A stretch of DNA of 64,000 nt from Pseudomonas mandelii (GTDB taxonomy: Bacteria > Pseudomonadota > Gammaproteobacteria > Pseudomonadales > Pseudomonadaceae), in contig NZ_JAMYDU010000008.1 in assembly GCF_024138395.1 (NCBI RefSeq), positions 1 to 64,000 on the forward strand, written 5' to 3'. How positions within the stretch are numbered: the stretch's first letter is position 1; every line of letters begins with the position of its first letter. Made by a program: the position numbers and the translations under genes. The notes beneath the pieces were generated by a model, which was not told the DNA's origin, did not search any database, and saw only the letters and a program-made list of their open reading frames with translations. Of this stretch, positions 46,068 to 58,543 are shown piece by piece.

Positions 46068-46616
46068 ATGAATTCCCAAAGCATCATCGTCCCGAAAATC
46101 TCCACCCTGCCGGTACACGAACCCCGGGCCCGGGCGGTCGTGCGTTGGCTGGTGCGCAAGAACATCATCAAAGAAGAACTGACCACCTGTGGCCGCACCG
46201 GCAATCGCATGGCCCACGCCCTCGCCGACGGTGCCCGCGCGGTGGTCCTGCACCCTGACGCGCTGCCGTTCGGCGAGCCGATCAATGGCCTGGAAATCAT
46301 CACCAAGCGCTGCATCTATACACCGGCCAAGGGATTCCTCGAAGAAGCCGGCTGCGCCGAGTGCCGCAAGGAAATCGGCGAAGCGCTGTTCGAAAGCCTG
46401 GAAGAGTGGATGCCGGGGCGCACCGACAACTTCACGTGCCCTGAATGCGGACATGAAGACGACATCAACGGGTTTCTGTTCTTGCAGGAATGCGGCTTTT
46501 CCAACCTGGGGTTCATTTTCAACAACTGGCTCGAGGCCGGGTTCAAGCAGAGCTTCATCGACGAATTTGCCGACTGGCTGGATCAACCGGTGAGTTGGGT
46601 CAAAGTCGAACTGTAA
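46068..46616 (+). CDS. Conserved hypothetical protein with CxxC pairs
   Basis: Protein of 182 aa that I do not recognise as a characterised family. It has two CxxC pairs (GCAECRKE near 103 and FTCPECGHED near 122), suggesting one zinc-ribbon-like metal site, and an acidic aromatic C-terminus (LGFIFNNWLEAGFKQSF). There is no signal peptide or membrane span, so it is probably cytoplasmic. It lies between two REP pairs upstream of guaB. Homologues in Pseudomonas are sometimes labelled ABC transporter ATPase; no ATPase motif is visible here. Confidence 0.75.
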   Translation: MNSQSIIVPKISTLPVHEPRARAVVRWLVRKNIIKEELTTCGRTGNRMAHALADGARAVVLHPDALPFGEPINGLEIITKRCIYTPAKGFLEEAGCAECRKEIGEALFESLEEWMPGRTDNFTCPECGHEDDINGFLFLQECGFSNLGFIFNNWLEAGFKQSFIDEFADWLDQPVSWVKVEL

Positions 46617-46618
46617 CT

Positions 46619-46690
46619 GTAGGAGCGAGGCTTGCCCGCGAAGCTTTTGGCGCCAGTGATGGCCCCTTCGCGGGCAAGCCTCGCTCCTAC
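46619..46690. repeat. REP-type inverted repeat, family A (short loop)
   Basis: GTAGGAGCGAGGCTTGCCCG (from 46619) and its inverse (to 46690) are separated by about 22 bp. It starts 2 bp after the preceding stop codon. Confidence 0.9.
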
Positions 46691-46736
46691 GGGATTTGTG
46701 TGCCAAAACCTCCGTCGATCACTGCGTCGATAATAG

Positions 46737-48284
<1,548 letters not shown>

Positions 48285-48305
48285 GGCTTCCAGCAAATCG
48301 TTAAG

Positions 48306-48337
48306 CAACCGGGGCTGTTCTATTCAGCCCCGAGTTG
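48306..48337 (+). other. Hairpin between guaB and guaA
   Basis: CAACCGGGGCTG and CAGCCCCGAGTTG form a stem with a 7-nt loop. It is followed by only three T, so partial termination or message processing is more likely than a full stop. Confidence 0.55.
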
Positions 48338-48383
48338 TTTCTGAATCACGACTGTTTCTGAATTACTTAGACGAGACTGAATC

Positions 48384-49961
48384 ATGGCCCTCGACATTCA
48401 CGCTCACCGCATCCTGATCCTCGACTTCGGTTCCCAGTACACCCAGCTGATTGCCCGCCGCGTGCGTGAAATCGGCGTGTATTGCGAACTGCATCCGTTC
48501 GACATGGACGACGACGCGATTCGCGAATTCGCTCCAAAAGGCGTCATTCTCGCCGGCGGCCCCGAGTCCGTGCACGTAGCCGACAGCCCGCGCTGCCCGC
48601 AAGCGGTGTTTGACCTGGGCGTACCGGTCTTCGGTATCTGCTACGGCATGCAGACCATGGCGGAACAGCTGGGTGGCAAGGTCGAAGGTTCCGAGCTGCG
48701 TGAGTTCGGTTATGCCCGCGTTGACGTGGTCGGCAAGAGCCGCCTGTTGGACGGCATCGAAGACCACATCGACGCCGATGGCCTGTTCGGCCTCGACGTG
48801 TGGATGAGCCACGGTGACAAGGTCACCAAGCTGCCGGAAGACTTCCACATCCTGGCCAGCACCCCGAGCTGCCCGATTGCCGGCATGTTCAACGATGCTC
48901 GCGGCTACTACGGCGTGCAGTTCCACCCGGAAGTAACCCACACCAAGCAAGGCGGTCGCATCCTCTCGCGCTTCATCCTCGACATCTGCGGCTGCGAAGC
49001 GCTATGGACACCGTCGAAGATTGCTGAAGACGCCATCGCCCAGGTCCGCGCCCAGGTGGGTACCGACAACGTATTGCTCGGCTTGTCCGGCGGCGTTGAC
49101 TCCTCGGTGGTTGCCGCGCTGCTGCACAAGGCTATCGGCGACCAGTTGACCTGCGTCTTCGTCGACAACGGCCTGCTGCGCCTGCACGAAGGCGAGCAAG
49201 TGATGGCCATGTTCGCCGAGAATATGGGCGTCAAAGTGATTCGCGCCAACGCCGAGGACCAGTTCCTCGACAATCTGGCAGGCGAAAGCGACCCAGAGAA
49301 GAAGCGCAAAATCATTGGCCGTACCTTCATCGACGTTTTCGATGCCCAATCCAATAAACTGGATAACATCAAATACCTCGCCCAAGGCACCATTTACCCG
49401 GACGTGATCGAGTCGGCTGGCGCGAAAAGCGGCAAGGCTCACGTGATCAAGTCGCACCACAACGTGGGCGGCCTGCCGGAAGAAATGAACCTCAAGCTGG
49501 TTGAACCCCTGCGCGAGCTGTTCAAGGACGAAGTCCGTCGTCTGGGCCTGGAACTCGGCCTGCCGTACGACATGGTCTACCGTCACCCGTTCCCGGGCCC
49601 GGGCCTGGGTGTGCGGATCCTCGGTGAAGTGAAGAAGGAATACGCCGACCTGCTGCGTCGCGCCGACCACATCTTCATCGAAGAACTGCGCAAAGCCGAC
49701 TGGTACCACAAAGTCAGCCAGGCGTTCGTAGTGTTTCAGCCGGTGAAATCGGTTGGCGTTGTCGGCGATGGCCGTCGTTACGCCTGGGTCGTGGCCCTGC
49801 GTGCCGTGGAAACCATCGACTTCATGACCGCGCGTTGGGCTCACCTGCCTTACGAACTGCTGGAAACTGTCAGCGGCCGGATCATCAATGAAATCGAAGG
49901 CATCTCCCGCGTCACTTACGACGTGTCGAGCAAGCCGCCGGCGACGATTGAGTGGGAATAA
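48384..49961 (+). CDS. guaA: GMP synthase, glutamine-hydrolysing
   Basis: Enzyme of 525 aa that converts XMP to GMP. The N-terminal class I amidotransferase domain has its nucleophile in FGICYGMQ (C86) and HPEVTHT. The ATP-pyrophosphatase domain has the P-loop LSGGVDSSV near 235, and the C-terminal dimerisation domain ends in the family tail PPATIEWE. The 3' end of guaA is a known integration target for mobile elements; no integrase or duplicated guaA end is visible here. Confidence 0.98.
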   Translation: MALDIHAHRILILDFGSQYTQLIARRVREIGVYCELHPFDMDDDAIREFAPKGVILAGGPESVHVADSPRCPQAVFDLGVPVFGICYGMQTMAEQLGGKVEGSELREFGYARVDVVGKSRLLDGIEDHIDADGLFGLDVWMSHGDKVTKLPEDFHILASTPSCPIAGMFNDARGYYGVQFHPEVTHTKQGGRILSRFILDICGCEALWTPSKIAEDAIAQVRAQVGTDNVLLGLSGGVDSSVVAALLHKAIGDQLTCVFVDNGLLRLHEGEQVMAMFAENMGVKVIRANAEDQFLDNLAGESDPEKKRKIIGRTFIDVFDAQSNKLDNIKYLAQGTIYPDVIESAGAKSGKAHVIKSHHNVGGLPEEMNLKLVEPLRELFKDEVRRLGLELGLPYDMVYRHPFPGPGLGVRILGEVKKEYADLLRRADHIFIEELRKADWYHKVSQAFVVFQPVKSVGVVGDGRRYAWVVALRAVETIDFMTARWAHLPYELLETVSGRIINEIEGISRVTYDVSSKPPATIEWE

Positions 49962-49967
49962 GCTGAA

Positions 49968-49997
49968 CAACAAGGGCGCCGAGAGGCGCCCTTGTTG
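49968..49997 (+). terminator. Terminator-like hairpin after guaA
   Basis: CAACAAGGGCGCC and GGCGCCCTTGTTG form a perfect 13-bp stem with a GAGA loop, 7 bp after the stop. The T run is short, so the efficiency is uncertain. Confidence 0.7.
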
Positions 49998-50176
49998 CAT
50001 CTGGAGCAAAATGTTTACGGATTGCAGGACCGACCTGTCTGTTCGGCGCGCCAACTGGAAGCTGGTACTTGGACAAAGGATGATGTCAAAATAGTGTCAA
50101 ATTCGCCGGTTCGTTGGATCCGGATTCCGACAACATGGATGTTTACAGGCTTTGAACGAGCCTGCTTAAGGGATAT

Positions 50177-52903
50177 ATGGTTTCCATCTACGTGTGCGGT
50201 GAAGATAAGACCCGGCAGATCAAAGACTGGACAATAAAGAGTGACAGGCGCGGTGGATTCTCGCTGACTTGCCACTTTCCCTCCGGCAAGAGTTTTCCTA
50301 GCCCGCTGGGGGACTGCAAGGTCGTTCCTACCCGAGAGGTGAAAGGCCAGCTTCTGCGAAAAAAAGGCAGCTCGCTGGTAAGCGGCATCGAGAGCGCTGT
50401 GATCTATGGCGAGAAATATGCCGTCATTCAGTATCCCGGAAGCACGGCAAGTTACGTGTTCAAGATGGATGCTATCGAGCTTGTCGAGCCGACGAAGATG
50501 AAGGACGAGCCGACCTTCCACTATTTCCTTTCCGTGGCCAACGGCCGGGTTGAAAAGGCCGTGAAACCGGTGGATAAGGTCATCGCCGAAAATGTGCTGC
50601 GCCAGCTGAGCGCAATACCGTCATGCGCGGACACGGCGTTGCACGCCTACTGCACCGGGCAGAATGGACGGCAGGCACAAACGGGCGACTTCATCTTTCC
50701 TTTTGGCATCAATGAAAGCCAGCTTCAAGCCGTCGAGCAGGCCTTCACCTCGCAGATCAGTCTGATCGAAGGGCCTCCCGGTACCGGTAAGACACAGACC
50801 ATTCTGAATATCATCACCAATATTCTGTTGCGTGGAAAAAACGTGGCGGTGGTGTCCAACAACAACGCGGCCGTCGCGAATGTCTGTGAAAAACTGGGCA
50901 AGTCCGGGTTGAATTATCTTGTAGCCGAGCTGGGTAGCAAAGAAAACCGGGAGGCATTCTTCGCCAATCCTTGCCCTCGACCTCTTACGGTTCCCGAAGC
51001 CACGCCTTCGATGGAACGCATCCAGGTCGTCTTGCAGCAGTTGAAGCAATTGCTTCAGACCCGGAACTCGGTAGCCCTGTTGCAGATTGAAATCCATGAG
51101 CTGGAGGTGGAGCGGCGCTATCTTCTGCAATGGCAGCAGGATAACGGCGTGCAGGCACCCGTCGCCCTGGACAAGTACAAGCTCTCCCCGCAAAAGGCAG
51201 CGGATCTGATGGCTTACCTGACACATCTTGCAGGCGACCGCGTCAGGATCAAGGACAGAATCGAGCTGCTGTTCAATTTCAAGATTCTGCGGATGAAGCC
51301 ATTCGATGACTGGGCAAAGCGCAAATCGATCTTCTATAGCCTGCAGCTTCACTACTATGACAAGGCACTGCTGCAAAGAAAAACGGCATTGGCCACCCTT
51401 CAGGAAGCGTTGCGCCTCGGCAAATACGAGACGCTGCTGGATGAGTTGACGAGCGCTTCGATGAAGTATCTGAAGCAGCACTTGCATCAGCATGTACCGG
51501 ACCCGGAACCCTTTGATGCCAAGACTTATAAACGCAAGTTTGATGAGTTCCTGAAGCGCTATCCGATCATTTCCAGCAGTACGCATTCGATCATCAACTC
51601 GCTTGAAGGCGGGGCTATGCTCGACTACGTCATCATCGACGAGGCCTCGCAACAGGACATTGTTCCAGGAATATTGGCGCTGGGCTGTGCGAAGAACCTG
51701 ATCATCGTCGGCGACAGAAAACAGCTGGCGCACATCCCGGCAGAGCTGGGCATGGCGGCGCCCATGGACCACTACGATTGCGAGAAGTACAGCCTGCTCG
51801 ATTCGTGCGTCAGTGTGTTCAATGATTCGATCCCGATGACGCTATTGAAAGAGCACTATCGCTGTCACCCGCAGATCATTCAGTTCTGCAATCAGCAGTT
51901 TTACGACAATCAACTGGTTCCGATGACCCAGGACCGCGGGGAAAAGCCGTTGTTATTGCTGGTCACCGCCAAGGGAAACCACACACGACGCAAAACCAAT
52001 CTACGGGAGCTGGACTCGCTTCTGGCAGTGCTGGAAGGAGAGGGCGAAAGTGCATGGGAGGGCGAGGACGGCAGAGGTTTCATTGCTCCGTTCAGGAACC
52101 AGGCCACGCTTTCGGGCACGCTTTTGCCTGATGATTTCGTCAAAGACACCGTTCACAAGTTCCAGGGCCGCGAGTGCGACGAGATCGTCTTTTCCACCGT
52201 GCTGGACAAAAAGAGCACAACGCCGAAATTCCTGGCGTTCGTGGATGACCCTCGCATGGTCAATGTGGCGGTATCCAGAGCAAAAAATCGGTTCACCCTG
52301 GTCACGGGCGACGAAGTCTTCACCGCGAACAACGGGCATATCGCCGCGCTGGTGCGGTACATCGAATACTATGCGGAACAAGAGCAACTCCACCGCGCAC
52401 CTGTGATATCAGCCTTCGACCTGCTCTACAAAGAATACGACCAATCGCTCGAACGTCTTAATGCAAGACTTCGGCCGAATGATTCATCGTTCAAATCCGA
52501 ACAGATAGTGGCGCAGCTACTTCGTGAAGCGCTTGCTCAGGATGCCTGCCGATCGATGATGTTTCACACTCAGATTGAGTTGATACAGCTAGCCTCGCTC
52601 GCCAATGAATTATTGACGGCACGGGAACTGACTTTCATGAAAAACAAGGCCAGCTGCGATTTCGTGCTCTATTACAAAGTAGGGAAAAAACCGCTGGGCG
52701 TAATCGAAGTCGATGGGGGCTCTCATGGTGAGACTGAACAGGTCGAGCGAGACGCCCTGAAAAACAGCATCCTGCAAAAATGCGATATCCCCTTGCTTCG
52801 TTTGCGAACCGTCGAGAGCCATATTGAAGAAAAGCTGGCGGCATTTTTGGCTCAGTGGACCCGCAGCGTTCAAGATGAAAATCGCGAACTTTCGCCGGTT
52901 TAA
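50177..52903 (+). CDS. SF1 (Upf1-like) helicase fused to a DUF2726/PD-(D/E)XK-like domain
   Basis: Protein of 908 aa. Helicase motifs in order are GPPGTGKT (Walker A, 199-206), DEAS (motif II, 488-491), GDRKQLAHIP, LKEHYRCHPQII, VHKFQGRECDEIVFS and NVAVSRAKNRFTLVTG. A helical insertion lies between motifs I and II. The C-terminus (about 770-890) resembles DUF2726, with a nuclease-like arrangement of D828 (CDFVLYY) and E844-V-D846 (GVIEVDGGSH). AAGGGA precedes ATG 50177. It uses more A/T-ending codons than its neighbours, stands alone, and separates guaA from the tre genes. Similar helicase-nuclease fusions occur in defence islands; a defence role is inferred. Confidence 0.82.
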   Translation: MVSIYVCGEDKTRQIKDWTIKSDRRGGFSLTCHFPSGKSFPSPLGDCKVVPTREVKGQLLRKKGSSLVSGIESAVIYGEKYAVIQYPGSTASYVFKMDAIELVEPTKMKDEPTFHYFLSVANGRVEKAVKPVDKVIAENVLRQLSAIPSCADTALHAYCTGQNGRQAQTGDFIFPFGINESQLQAVEQAFTSQISLIEGPPGTGKTQTILNIITNILLRGKNVAVVSNNNAAVANVCEKLGKSGLNYLVAELGSKENREAFFANPCPRPLTVPEATPSMERIQVVLQQLKQLLQTRNSVALLQIEIHELEVERRYLLQWQQDNGVQAPVALDKYKLSPQKAADLMAYLTHLAGDRVRIKDRIELLFNFKILRMKPFDDWAKRKSIFYSLQLHYYDKALLQRKTALATLQEALRLGKYETLLDELTSASMKYLKQHLHQHVPDPEPFDAKTYKRKFDEFLKRYPIISSSTHSIINSLEGGAMLDYVIIDEASQQDIVPGILALGCAKNLIIVGDRKQLAHIPAELGMAAPMDHYDCEKYSLLDSCVSVFNDSIPMTLLKEHYRCHPQIIQFCNQQFYDNQLVPMTQDRGEKPLLLLVTAKGNHTRRKTNLRELDSLLAVLEGEGESAWEGEDGRGFIAPFRNQATLSGTLLPDDFVKDTVHKFQGRECDEIVFSTVLDKKSTTPKFLAFVDDPRMVNVAVSRAKNRFTLVTGDEVFTANNGHIAALVRYIEYYAEQEQLHRAPVISAFDLLYKEYDQSLERLNARLRPNDSSFKSEQIVAQLLREALAQDACRSMMFHTQIELIQLASLANELLTARELTFMKNKASCDFVLYYKVGKKPLGVIEVDGGSHGETEQVERDALKNSILQKCDIPLLRLRTVESHIEEKLAAFLAQWTRSVQDENRELSPV

Positions 52904-52959
52904 ATATTTGCAACGGAGTGGGAGCGATCCCGGCTTTAACTGATCGTCCGTAACAAATG

Positions 52960-52993
52960 AAAGGCCCCGTGAACACGAGTTCACGGGGCCTTT
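52960..52993. terminator. Bidirectional terminator between the helicase gene and treR
   Basis: AAAGGCCCCGTGAAC and GTTCACGGGGCCTTT form a perfect 15-bp stem with an ACGA loop between two convergent genes. Confidence 0.8.
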
Positions 52994-52999
52994 CGCGTT

Positions 53000-53704
53000 T
53001 CAGCGCCGGGCGACGTCGGAGAAGTAGAACTTGTCCAGCGTGTGCCGTGATTCGGTGTACTCGAACTGCCGGCCATCCTGCAAAAACGTCTGGTTACTCA
53101 CCACGATTACATGGCTCTGATCGTCGAGGTCCAAATGTTGCCGGTCATGTTTGCTGCAGGGCACCGCCTCGATGGTGCGTTGCGCGTAGGCGATTTGCAG
53201 TTGCAGGGTCTGCTCGATGAAGGCGTAGATCGATTGTTCGGCGATATCGCGGGACAGGCCGGGAATCACATCGCTGACGAAATGGTTGATGTCGAGGATC
53301 ACCCTTTTTCCGTCGATCCGGCGCACGCGCATGATCCGCGTGATCAGGCTGCCTGCTTCAGCCTTGATGTGTTCGAGCAGCGCGCCTTCAAGGGGGATCT
53401 GGGTGAATTCGACCACCTCGGTGCTGACGTCGTTGCCCAGTCGCGGGTAGGTTTCCTGGAAGCTGACGATGCCGCCGAGCTGAAATTCGATCGGGTTGGT
53501 CGACAGGACGAAAGTGCCTTTGCCGTGGACTTTCTGGGCGAAACCGCGCTCCTGCAATTGTTCGATGGCTTTACGCACAGTGCCGCGGCTGGCCTGATAG
53601 CTGTCCATCAATTCAGTTTCGGAGGGCAGTCGGGCGCCGCGTTCCAGACGTTCGGTCGTGATGCTGGCAAGCAGATCGCTGTAGATCTGGTTGTATTTAC
53701 TCAT
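53000..53704 (-). CDS. treR: GntR-family trehalose operon regulator
   Basis: Transcription factor of 234 aa. An N-terminal winged helix (about 5-70, with RLPSETELMDSYQASRGTVRK) is joined to a UTRA domain. This is the GntR-type TreR known from Bacillus, not the LacI-type of E. coli; it responds to trehalose-6-P there. It is divergent from treP, with two operator-like palindromes between them. The start ATG 53704 gives the usual length. Confidence 0.9.
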   Translation of the reverse strand: MSKYNQIYSDLLASITTERLERGARLPSETELMDSYQASRGTVRKAIEQLQERGFAQKVHGKGTFVLSTNPIEFQLGGIVSFQETYPRLGNDVSTEVVEFTQIPLEGALLEHIKAEAGSLITRIMRVRRIDGKRVILDINHFVSDVIPGLSRDIAEQSIYAFIEQTLQLQIAYAQRTIEAVPCSKHDRQHLDLDDQSHVIVVSNQTFLQDGRQFEYTESRHTLDKFYFSDVARR

Positions 53705-53845
53705 GGGGAGAGCTCTGTGCCGGGCTGTGCTGAAGGTTTTGAACCTTAAGGGCAGGGTAGGAGTTTGTCCATGCGGCTTTGGGTTTCTTTGACTTCGGAG
53801 GTAGGAAATGTCGCCGCCTGTCGGGTTCAGGATAAACAAAATCAA

Positions 53846-53861
53846 ACTCGTCTGTACGAGT
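53846..53861. promoter_or_regulatory. treR: Candidate TreR operator O1
   Basis: ACTCGTCTGTACGAGT is a palindrome with 6-bp arms. Its exact reverse complement occurs at 53872-53887. It lies between the divergent treR and treP genes, about 142 bp from the treR start. Confidence 0.7.
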
Positions 53862-53871
53862 TGTTGCTTTA

Positions 53872-53887
53872 ACTCGTACAGACGAGT
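53872..53887. promoter_or_regulatory. treP: Candidate TreR operator O2
   Basis: ACTCGTACAGACGAGT is the reverse complement of O1, centred 26 bp from it and 55 bp before the treP ATG. The pair suggests cooperative control of both divergent promoters, whose hexamers I could not place with confidence. Confidence 0.7.
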
Positions 53888-53941
53888 ACTTTTCGCTTCG
53901 GCGTGCTGCCAATAACAAAAAACAACAGCGCAAGGACAATC

Positions 53942-55384
53942 ATGAGCCACGACTATCCGAATATCGCCTCCGAGCTGCTGCACAGCCTCGGTGGCAGCGA
54001 CAACCTCGAGCAGGCCGCGCATTGCGTCACACGGCTGCGCCTGGCCCTCAAGGACCCGAGCCTGGTCGACAGCGCCACGCTGAACCAGATCGATCTGGTC
54101 AAGGGATCGTTCTATACCGGCGGCCTGTTCCAGGTGGTCATCGGCCCCGGCGAAGTGGAAAAGGTCTACGCCGAGCTGCGCCGGCAAACCGGTCTCGCCG
54201 CCTCGACCATCGCCGACGTTAAACAGAAAAGTGCCGACAAGATCAACCCGATGCAGCGATTGGTTCGGGTGTTTTCCGACGTGTTCATGCCGATCCTCCC
54301 GGCACTGATCATTGCCGGCCTGTTGATGGGCATCAACAACCTGATCGGCGCCAAAGGCATGTTCATCGAGGGCAAGACCTTGCTGGATGCCTACCCCAAG
54401 CTTGACGGGCTCTGGAGCCTGATCAACCTGATGGCCAACACCTCTTTCGTGTTCCTCCCGGCGCTGGTGGGCTGGTCGGCGGCCAAGCGCTTTGGCGGCA
54501 GCGAAATCCTCGGCATCGTGCTCGGCCTGATGCTGGTACACCCGGATCTGCTCAATGCCTGGAACTATGGCAAAGCGGTGGCGGGGCTGGAAGGGCAGAG
54601 CCTGCCGTACTTCGACATTCTCGGTATGTTTCAGATCGAGAAAGTCGGTTATCAGGGGCAAATCCTGCCGATCCTGCTGGCGGCCTATGTGATGAGCGTC
54701 ATCGAAAAATGGCTGCGGGCGCGAGTGCCTAACGCGGTGCAATTGCTGGTGGTGCCTATCACCACCATCGTCGTCACCGGCGTGCTGGCGTTGGCAGTGA
54801 TTGGCCCGGTGACTCGCCATCTGGGGATACTCATCACCGAAGGCGTGGTCACCCTGTTCGACCTCGCGCCCATGATCGGCGGCGCGATTTTCGGCCTGCT
54901 CTACGCACCGCTGGTAATCACCGGCATGCACCACATGTTTCTCGCGGTCGACCTGCAACTGATCTCCACCCAGGGTGGCACCTTCATCTGGCCGATGATC
55001 GTCATGTCGAACCTTGCGCAGGGCAGCGCGGCACTGGCGGTGTTCTACATGACCCGCAGCGTGCGGGACAAAAGCATGGCCTCGACCTCGGCGATTTCTG
55101 CCTACTTCGGTATCACCGAACCGGCGATGTTCGGGGTCAACCTGCGCTACAAATTTCCGTTCTATGCCGCCCTGATCGGCTCGGCGCTGGGCTGCATCTT
55201 CCTGTCGATGAACAAGGTCCAGGCCTCGGCGATCGGCGTCGGCGGCTTGCCCGGTTTCATCTCGATCATTCCGCAGTTCATTCCGATGTTCGTGGTTGGG
55301 ATGGTGATTGCTCTGGTCGTGCCGTTTGTTCTGACCTGCGGCTTGAGCATGAGGATTGTCCGGCCCGGGTATCGGGTCGCTTGA
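53942..55384 (+). CDS. treP: Trehalose-specific PTS permease, EIIB-EIIC
   Basis: Permease of 480 aa for uptake of trehalose as trehalose-6-P. The N-terminal EIIB domain has the phospho-Cys in AHCVTRLR (C28). The EIIC domain follows from about 105, with roughly ten membrane segments and the GITEPAMFGVN signature. There is no EIIA domain. I use ATG 53942 (MSHDYPNIASELL), preceded by CAAGGACAATC. Phosphate should come from the EIIA-HPr-EI fusion at 58544-61078. Confidence 0.93.
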   Translation: MSHDYPNIASELLHSLGGSDNLEQAAHCVTRLRLALKDPSLVDSATLNQIDLVKGSFYTGGLFQVVIGPGEVEKVYAELRRQTGLAASTIADVKQKSADKINPMQRLVRVFSDVFMPILPALIIAGLLMGINNLIGAKGMFIEGKTLLDAYPKLDGLWSLINLMANTSFVFLPALVGWSAAKRFGGSEILGIVLGLMLVHPDLLNAWNYGKAVAGLEGQSLPYFDILGMFQIEKVGYQGQILPILLAAYVMSVIEKWLRARVPNAVQLLVVPITTIVVTGVLALAVIGPVTRHLGILITEGVVTLFDLAPMIGGAIFGLLYAPLVITGMHHMFLAVDLQLISTQGGTFIWPMIVMSNLAQGSAALAVFYMTRSVRDKSMASTSAISAYFGITEPAMFGVNLRYKFPFYAALIGSALGCIFLSMNKVQASAIGVGGLPGFISIIPQFIPMFVVGMVIALVVPFVLTCGLSMRIVRPGYRVA

Positions 55385-55392
55385 TAGATCCA

Positions 55393-55457
55393 TTCGCGGG
55401 CAAGCCTCGCTCCTACAACGGAGCGCGCTTCTGTAGGAGCGAGGCTTGCCCGCGAAG
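55393..55457. repeat. REP-type inverted repeat, family A (short loop)
   Basis: TTCGCGGGCAAGCCTCGCTC (from 55393) and its inverse (to 55457) are separated by about 14 bp. It lies inside the tre operon between treP and treC. Confidence 0.9.
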
Positions 55458-55500
55458 AGGCCCCCAAGGCCAGCACAAAACTTACTGAAGGAATCCCGCC

Positions 55501-57150
55501 ATGCAAGACTGGCAATGTTCGGTGATCTACCAGATCTACCCGAAGAGTTTTCACAGCCACGCCGGCAACCCCACGGGGGATCTGCTCGGCGTCGTGGCCA
55601 AGCTCGATTACCTGCACTGGCTGGGTGTCGATTGCCTGTGGATCACGCCGTTCCTGCGTTCACCCCAGCGCGATAACGGTTACGACATCAGCGATTACTA
55701 CGCCATCGATCCAAGCTACGGGACCATGGCCGACTGCGAGTTGCTGATTGCCGAGGCGGGCAAGCGCGGGATCAAATTGATGCTCGACATCGTGGTCAAC
55801 CACACCTCGATCGAGCACACCTGGTTCCAGCAGGCCCGTAGCAGCCTCGACAACCCTTACCGTGATTTCTACATCTGGCGCGATCAGCCGAACAACTGGG
55901 AATCCAAGTTCGGCGGTTCGGCCTGGGAGTACGAGGCCCAGACCGGTCAGTACTACCTGCACTTGTTCGACCACACGCAGGCCGACCTGAACTGGGACAA
56001 CCCCCAGGTGCGCGCCGAAGTCTTCAAGATGATGCGTTTCTGGCGCGACAAAGGTGTGGGCGGTTTCCGTCTGGACGTGATCAACCTGATTTCCAAACCG
56101 GCGGATTTCCCTGAGGACAACACCGATGGTCGGCGCTTCTACACCGACGGCCCGAACGTCCATGACTACTTGCAGCAGATGCACCGCGAAGTGTTCGAAG
56201 GTCATGATCTGATCAACGTCGGCGAGATGTCGTCCACCAGCCTGGAACACTGCATCCGCTATTCGCGGCCAGAGTCAAAAGAACTGTCGATGACCTTCAA
56301 CTTTCATCACTTGAAGGTGGATTACCCGAACCTGCAAAAGTGGGTTCGCGCCGATTTCGACTTCCTCGCACTCAAGCGCATCCTCTCCGACTGGCAAACC
56401 GGCATGCAGGCTGGCGGCGGCTGGAACGCGTTGTTCTGGTGTAATCATGATCAGCCGCGCGTAGTCTCGCGGTTTGGTCATGACGGCGAGCATCGAGTGG
56501 TATCGGCAAAGATGCTCGGCACGGCGCTGCATTTCCTCCAGGGCACGCCGTTCGTGTATCAAGGTGAAGAGCTGGGGATGACCAATCCGGGCTTCGATCA
56601 TATCGATCAGTACCGCGATGTCGAAACCCTGAACATCTTCCGGCTCAAGCGCGAAGCCGGTAGCAGCGACGCCGACAATATGGCGGCGATCATGCAGAAG
56701 TCCCGGGACAACGGTCGCACGCCGATGCACTGGAACGCCGAGCCGAACGCCGGCTTCAGCGCGGTCGAGCCCTGGATCGGTGTACCGGCCAACGCGGCGC
56801 AGATCAATGTCGCTCACCAACTCGACGATCCGGATTCCGTGCTGCATCACTACCGTCAACTGATTGCCCTGCGCCACAGTGAAACGCTGATGTCCGACGG
56901 TGTGTACCGGCAATTATTGCCTGAGCACACGCGAATCTGGGCGTACGTGCGTGAAGGCCATGGCGAGCGATTGCTGGTGCTGAACAACTTCTATGGCACG
57001 CCGTGCGAAGTCGAACTGCCGGATGATGTGATCAGCGAAGCGATGACTCAAAGCCTGGTGATCAGCAACTACCGGGACTGCCCGCCACGAAACCGGCAGG
57101 TCTTTCTTCGGCCTTATGAGTCGTTCGTTCTGCGCCTGAGCGATCACTAA
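55501..57150 (+). CDS. treC: Trehalose-6-phosphate hydrolase
   Basis: GH13 enzyme of 549 aa that splits trehalose-6-P into glucose and glucose-6-P. The catalytic residues are D192 (GFRLDVINL), E242 (NVGEMSS) and D317 (CNHDQPR). It follows treP, so uptake and cleavage are encoded together. The related oligo-1,6-glucosidases share the fold; the neighbouring PTS supports the trehalose-6-P assignment. AAGGAATCCCGCC precedes ATG 55501. Confidence 0.93.
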   Translation: MQDWQCSVIYQIYPKSFHSHAGNPTGDLLGVVAKLDYLHWLGVDCLWITPFLRSPQRDNGYDISDYYAIDPSYGTMADCELLIAEAGKRGIKLMLDIVVNHTSIEHTWFQQARSSLDNPYRDFYIWRDQPNNWESKFGGSAWEYEAQTGQYYLHLFDHTQADLNWDNPQVRAEVFKMMRFWRDKGVGGFRLDVINLISKPADFPEDNTDGRRFYTDGPNVHDYLQQMHREVFEGHDLINVGEMSSTSLEHCIRYSRPESKELSMTFNFHHLKVDYPNLQKWVRADFDFLALKRILSDWQTGMQAGGGWNALFWCNHDQPRVVSRFGHDGEHRVVSAKMLGTALHFLQGTPFVYQGEELGMTNPGFDHIDQYRDVETLNIFRLKREAGSSDADNMAAIMQKSRDNGRTPMHWNAEPNAGFSAVEPWIGVPANAAQINVAHQLDDPDSVLHHYRQLIALRHSETLMSDGVYRQLLPEHTRIWAYVREGHGERLLVLNNFYGTPCEVELPDDVISEAMTQSLVISNYRDCPPRNRQVFLRPYESFVLRLSDH

Positions 57151-57164
57151 CGCTTAACCAATAA

Positions 57165-58481
<1,317 letters not shown>

Positions 58482-58543
58482 GCGATGCTGTCGGAGCCTC
58501 GCGCTCCATCGGCACTTCAAAGAACAAAACAGCAGGTGACGTC

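Noticed and set aside
49940..52925. Possible attL/attR pair flanking the helicase gene at the guaA 3' end
   Set aside because: guaA ends GATTGAGTGGGAATAA; after the helicase gene only GAGTGGGA (near 52916) matches. Eight bases are too few, and no integrase is nearby.
53000..55393. A 797-codon open frame on the minus strand covering treR and all of treP
   Set aside because: Only the last 234 codons are TreR. The rest is antisense to treP, is rich in His/Gln/Arg and lacks any domain; it comes from GC-rich third-position bias.
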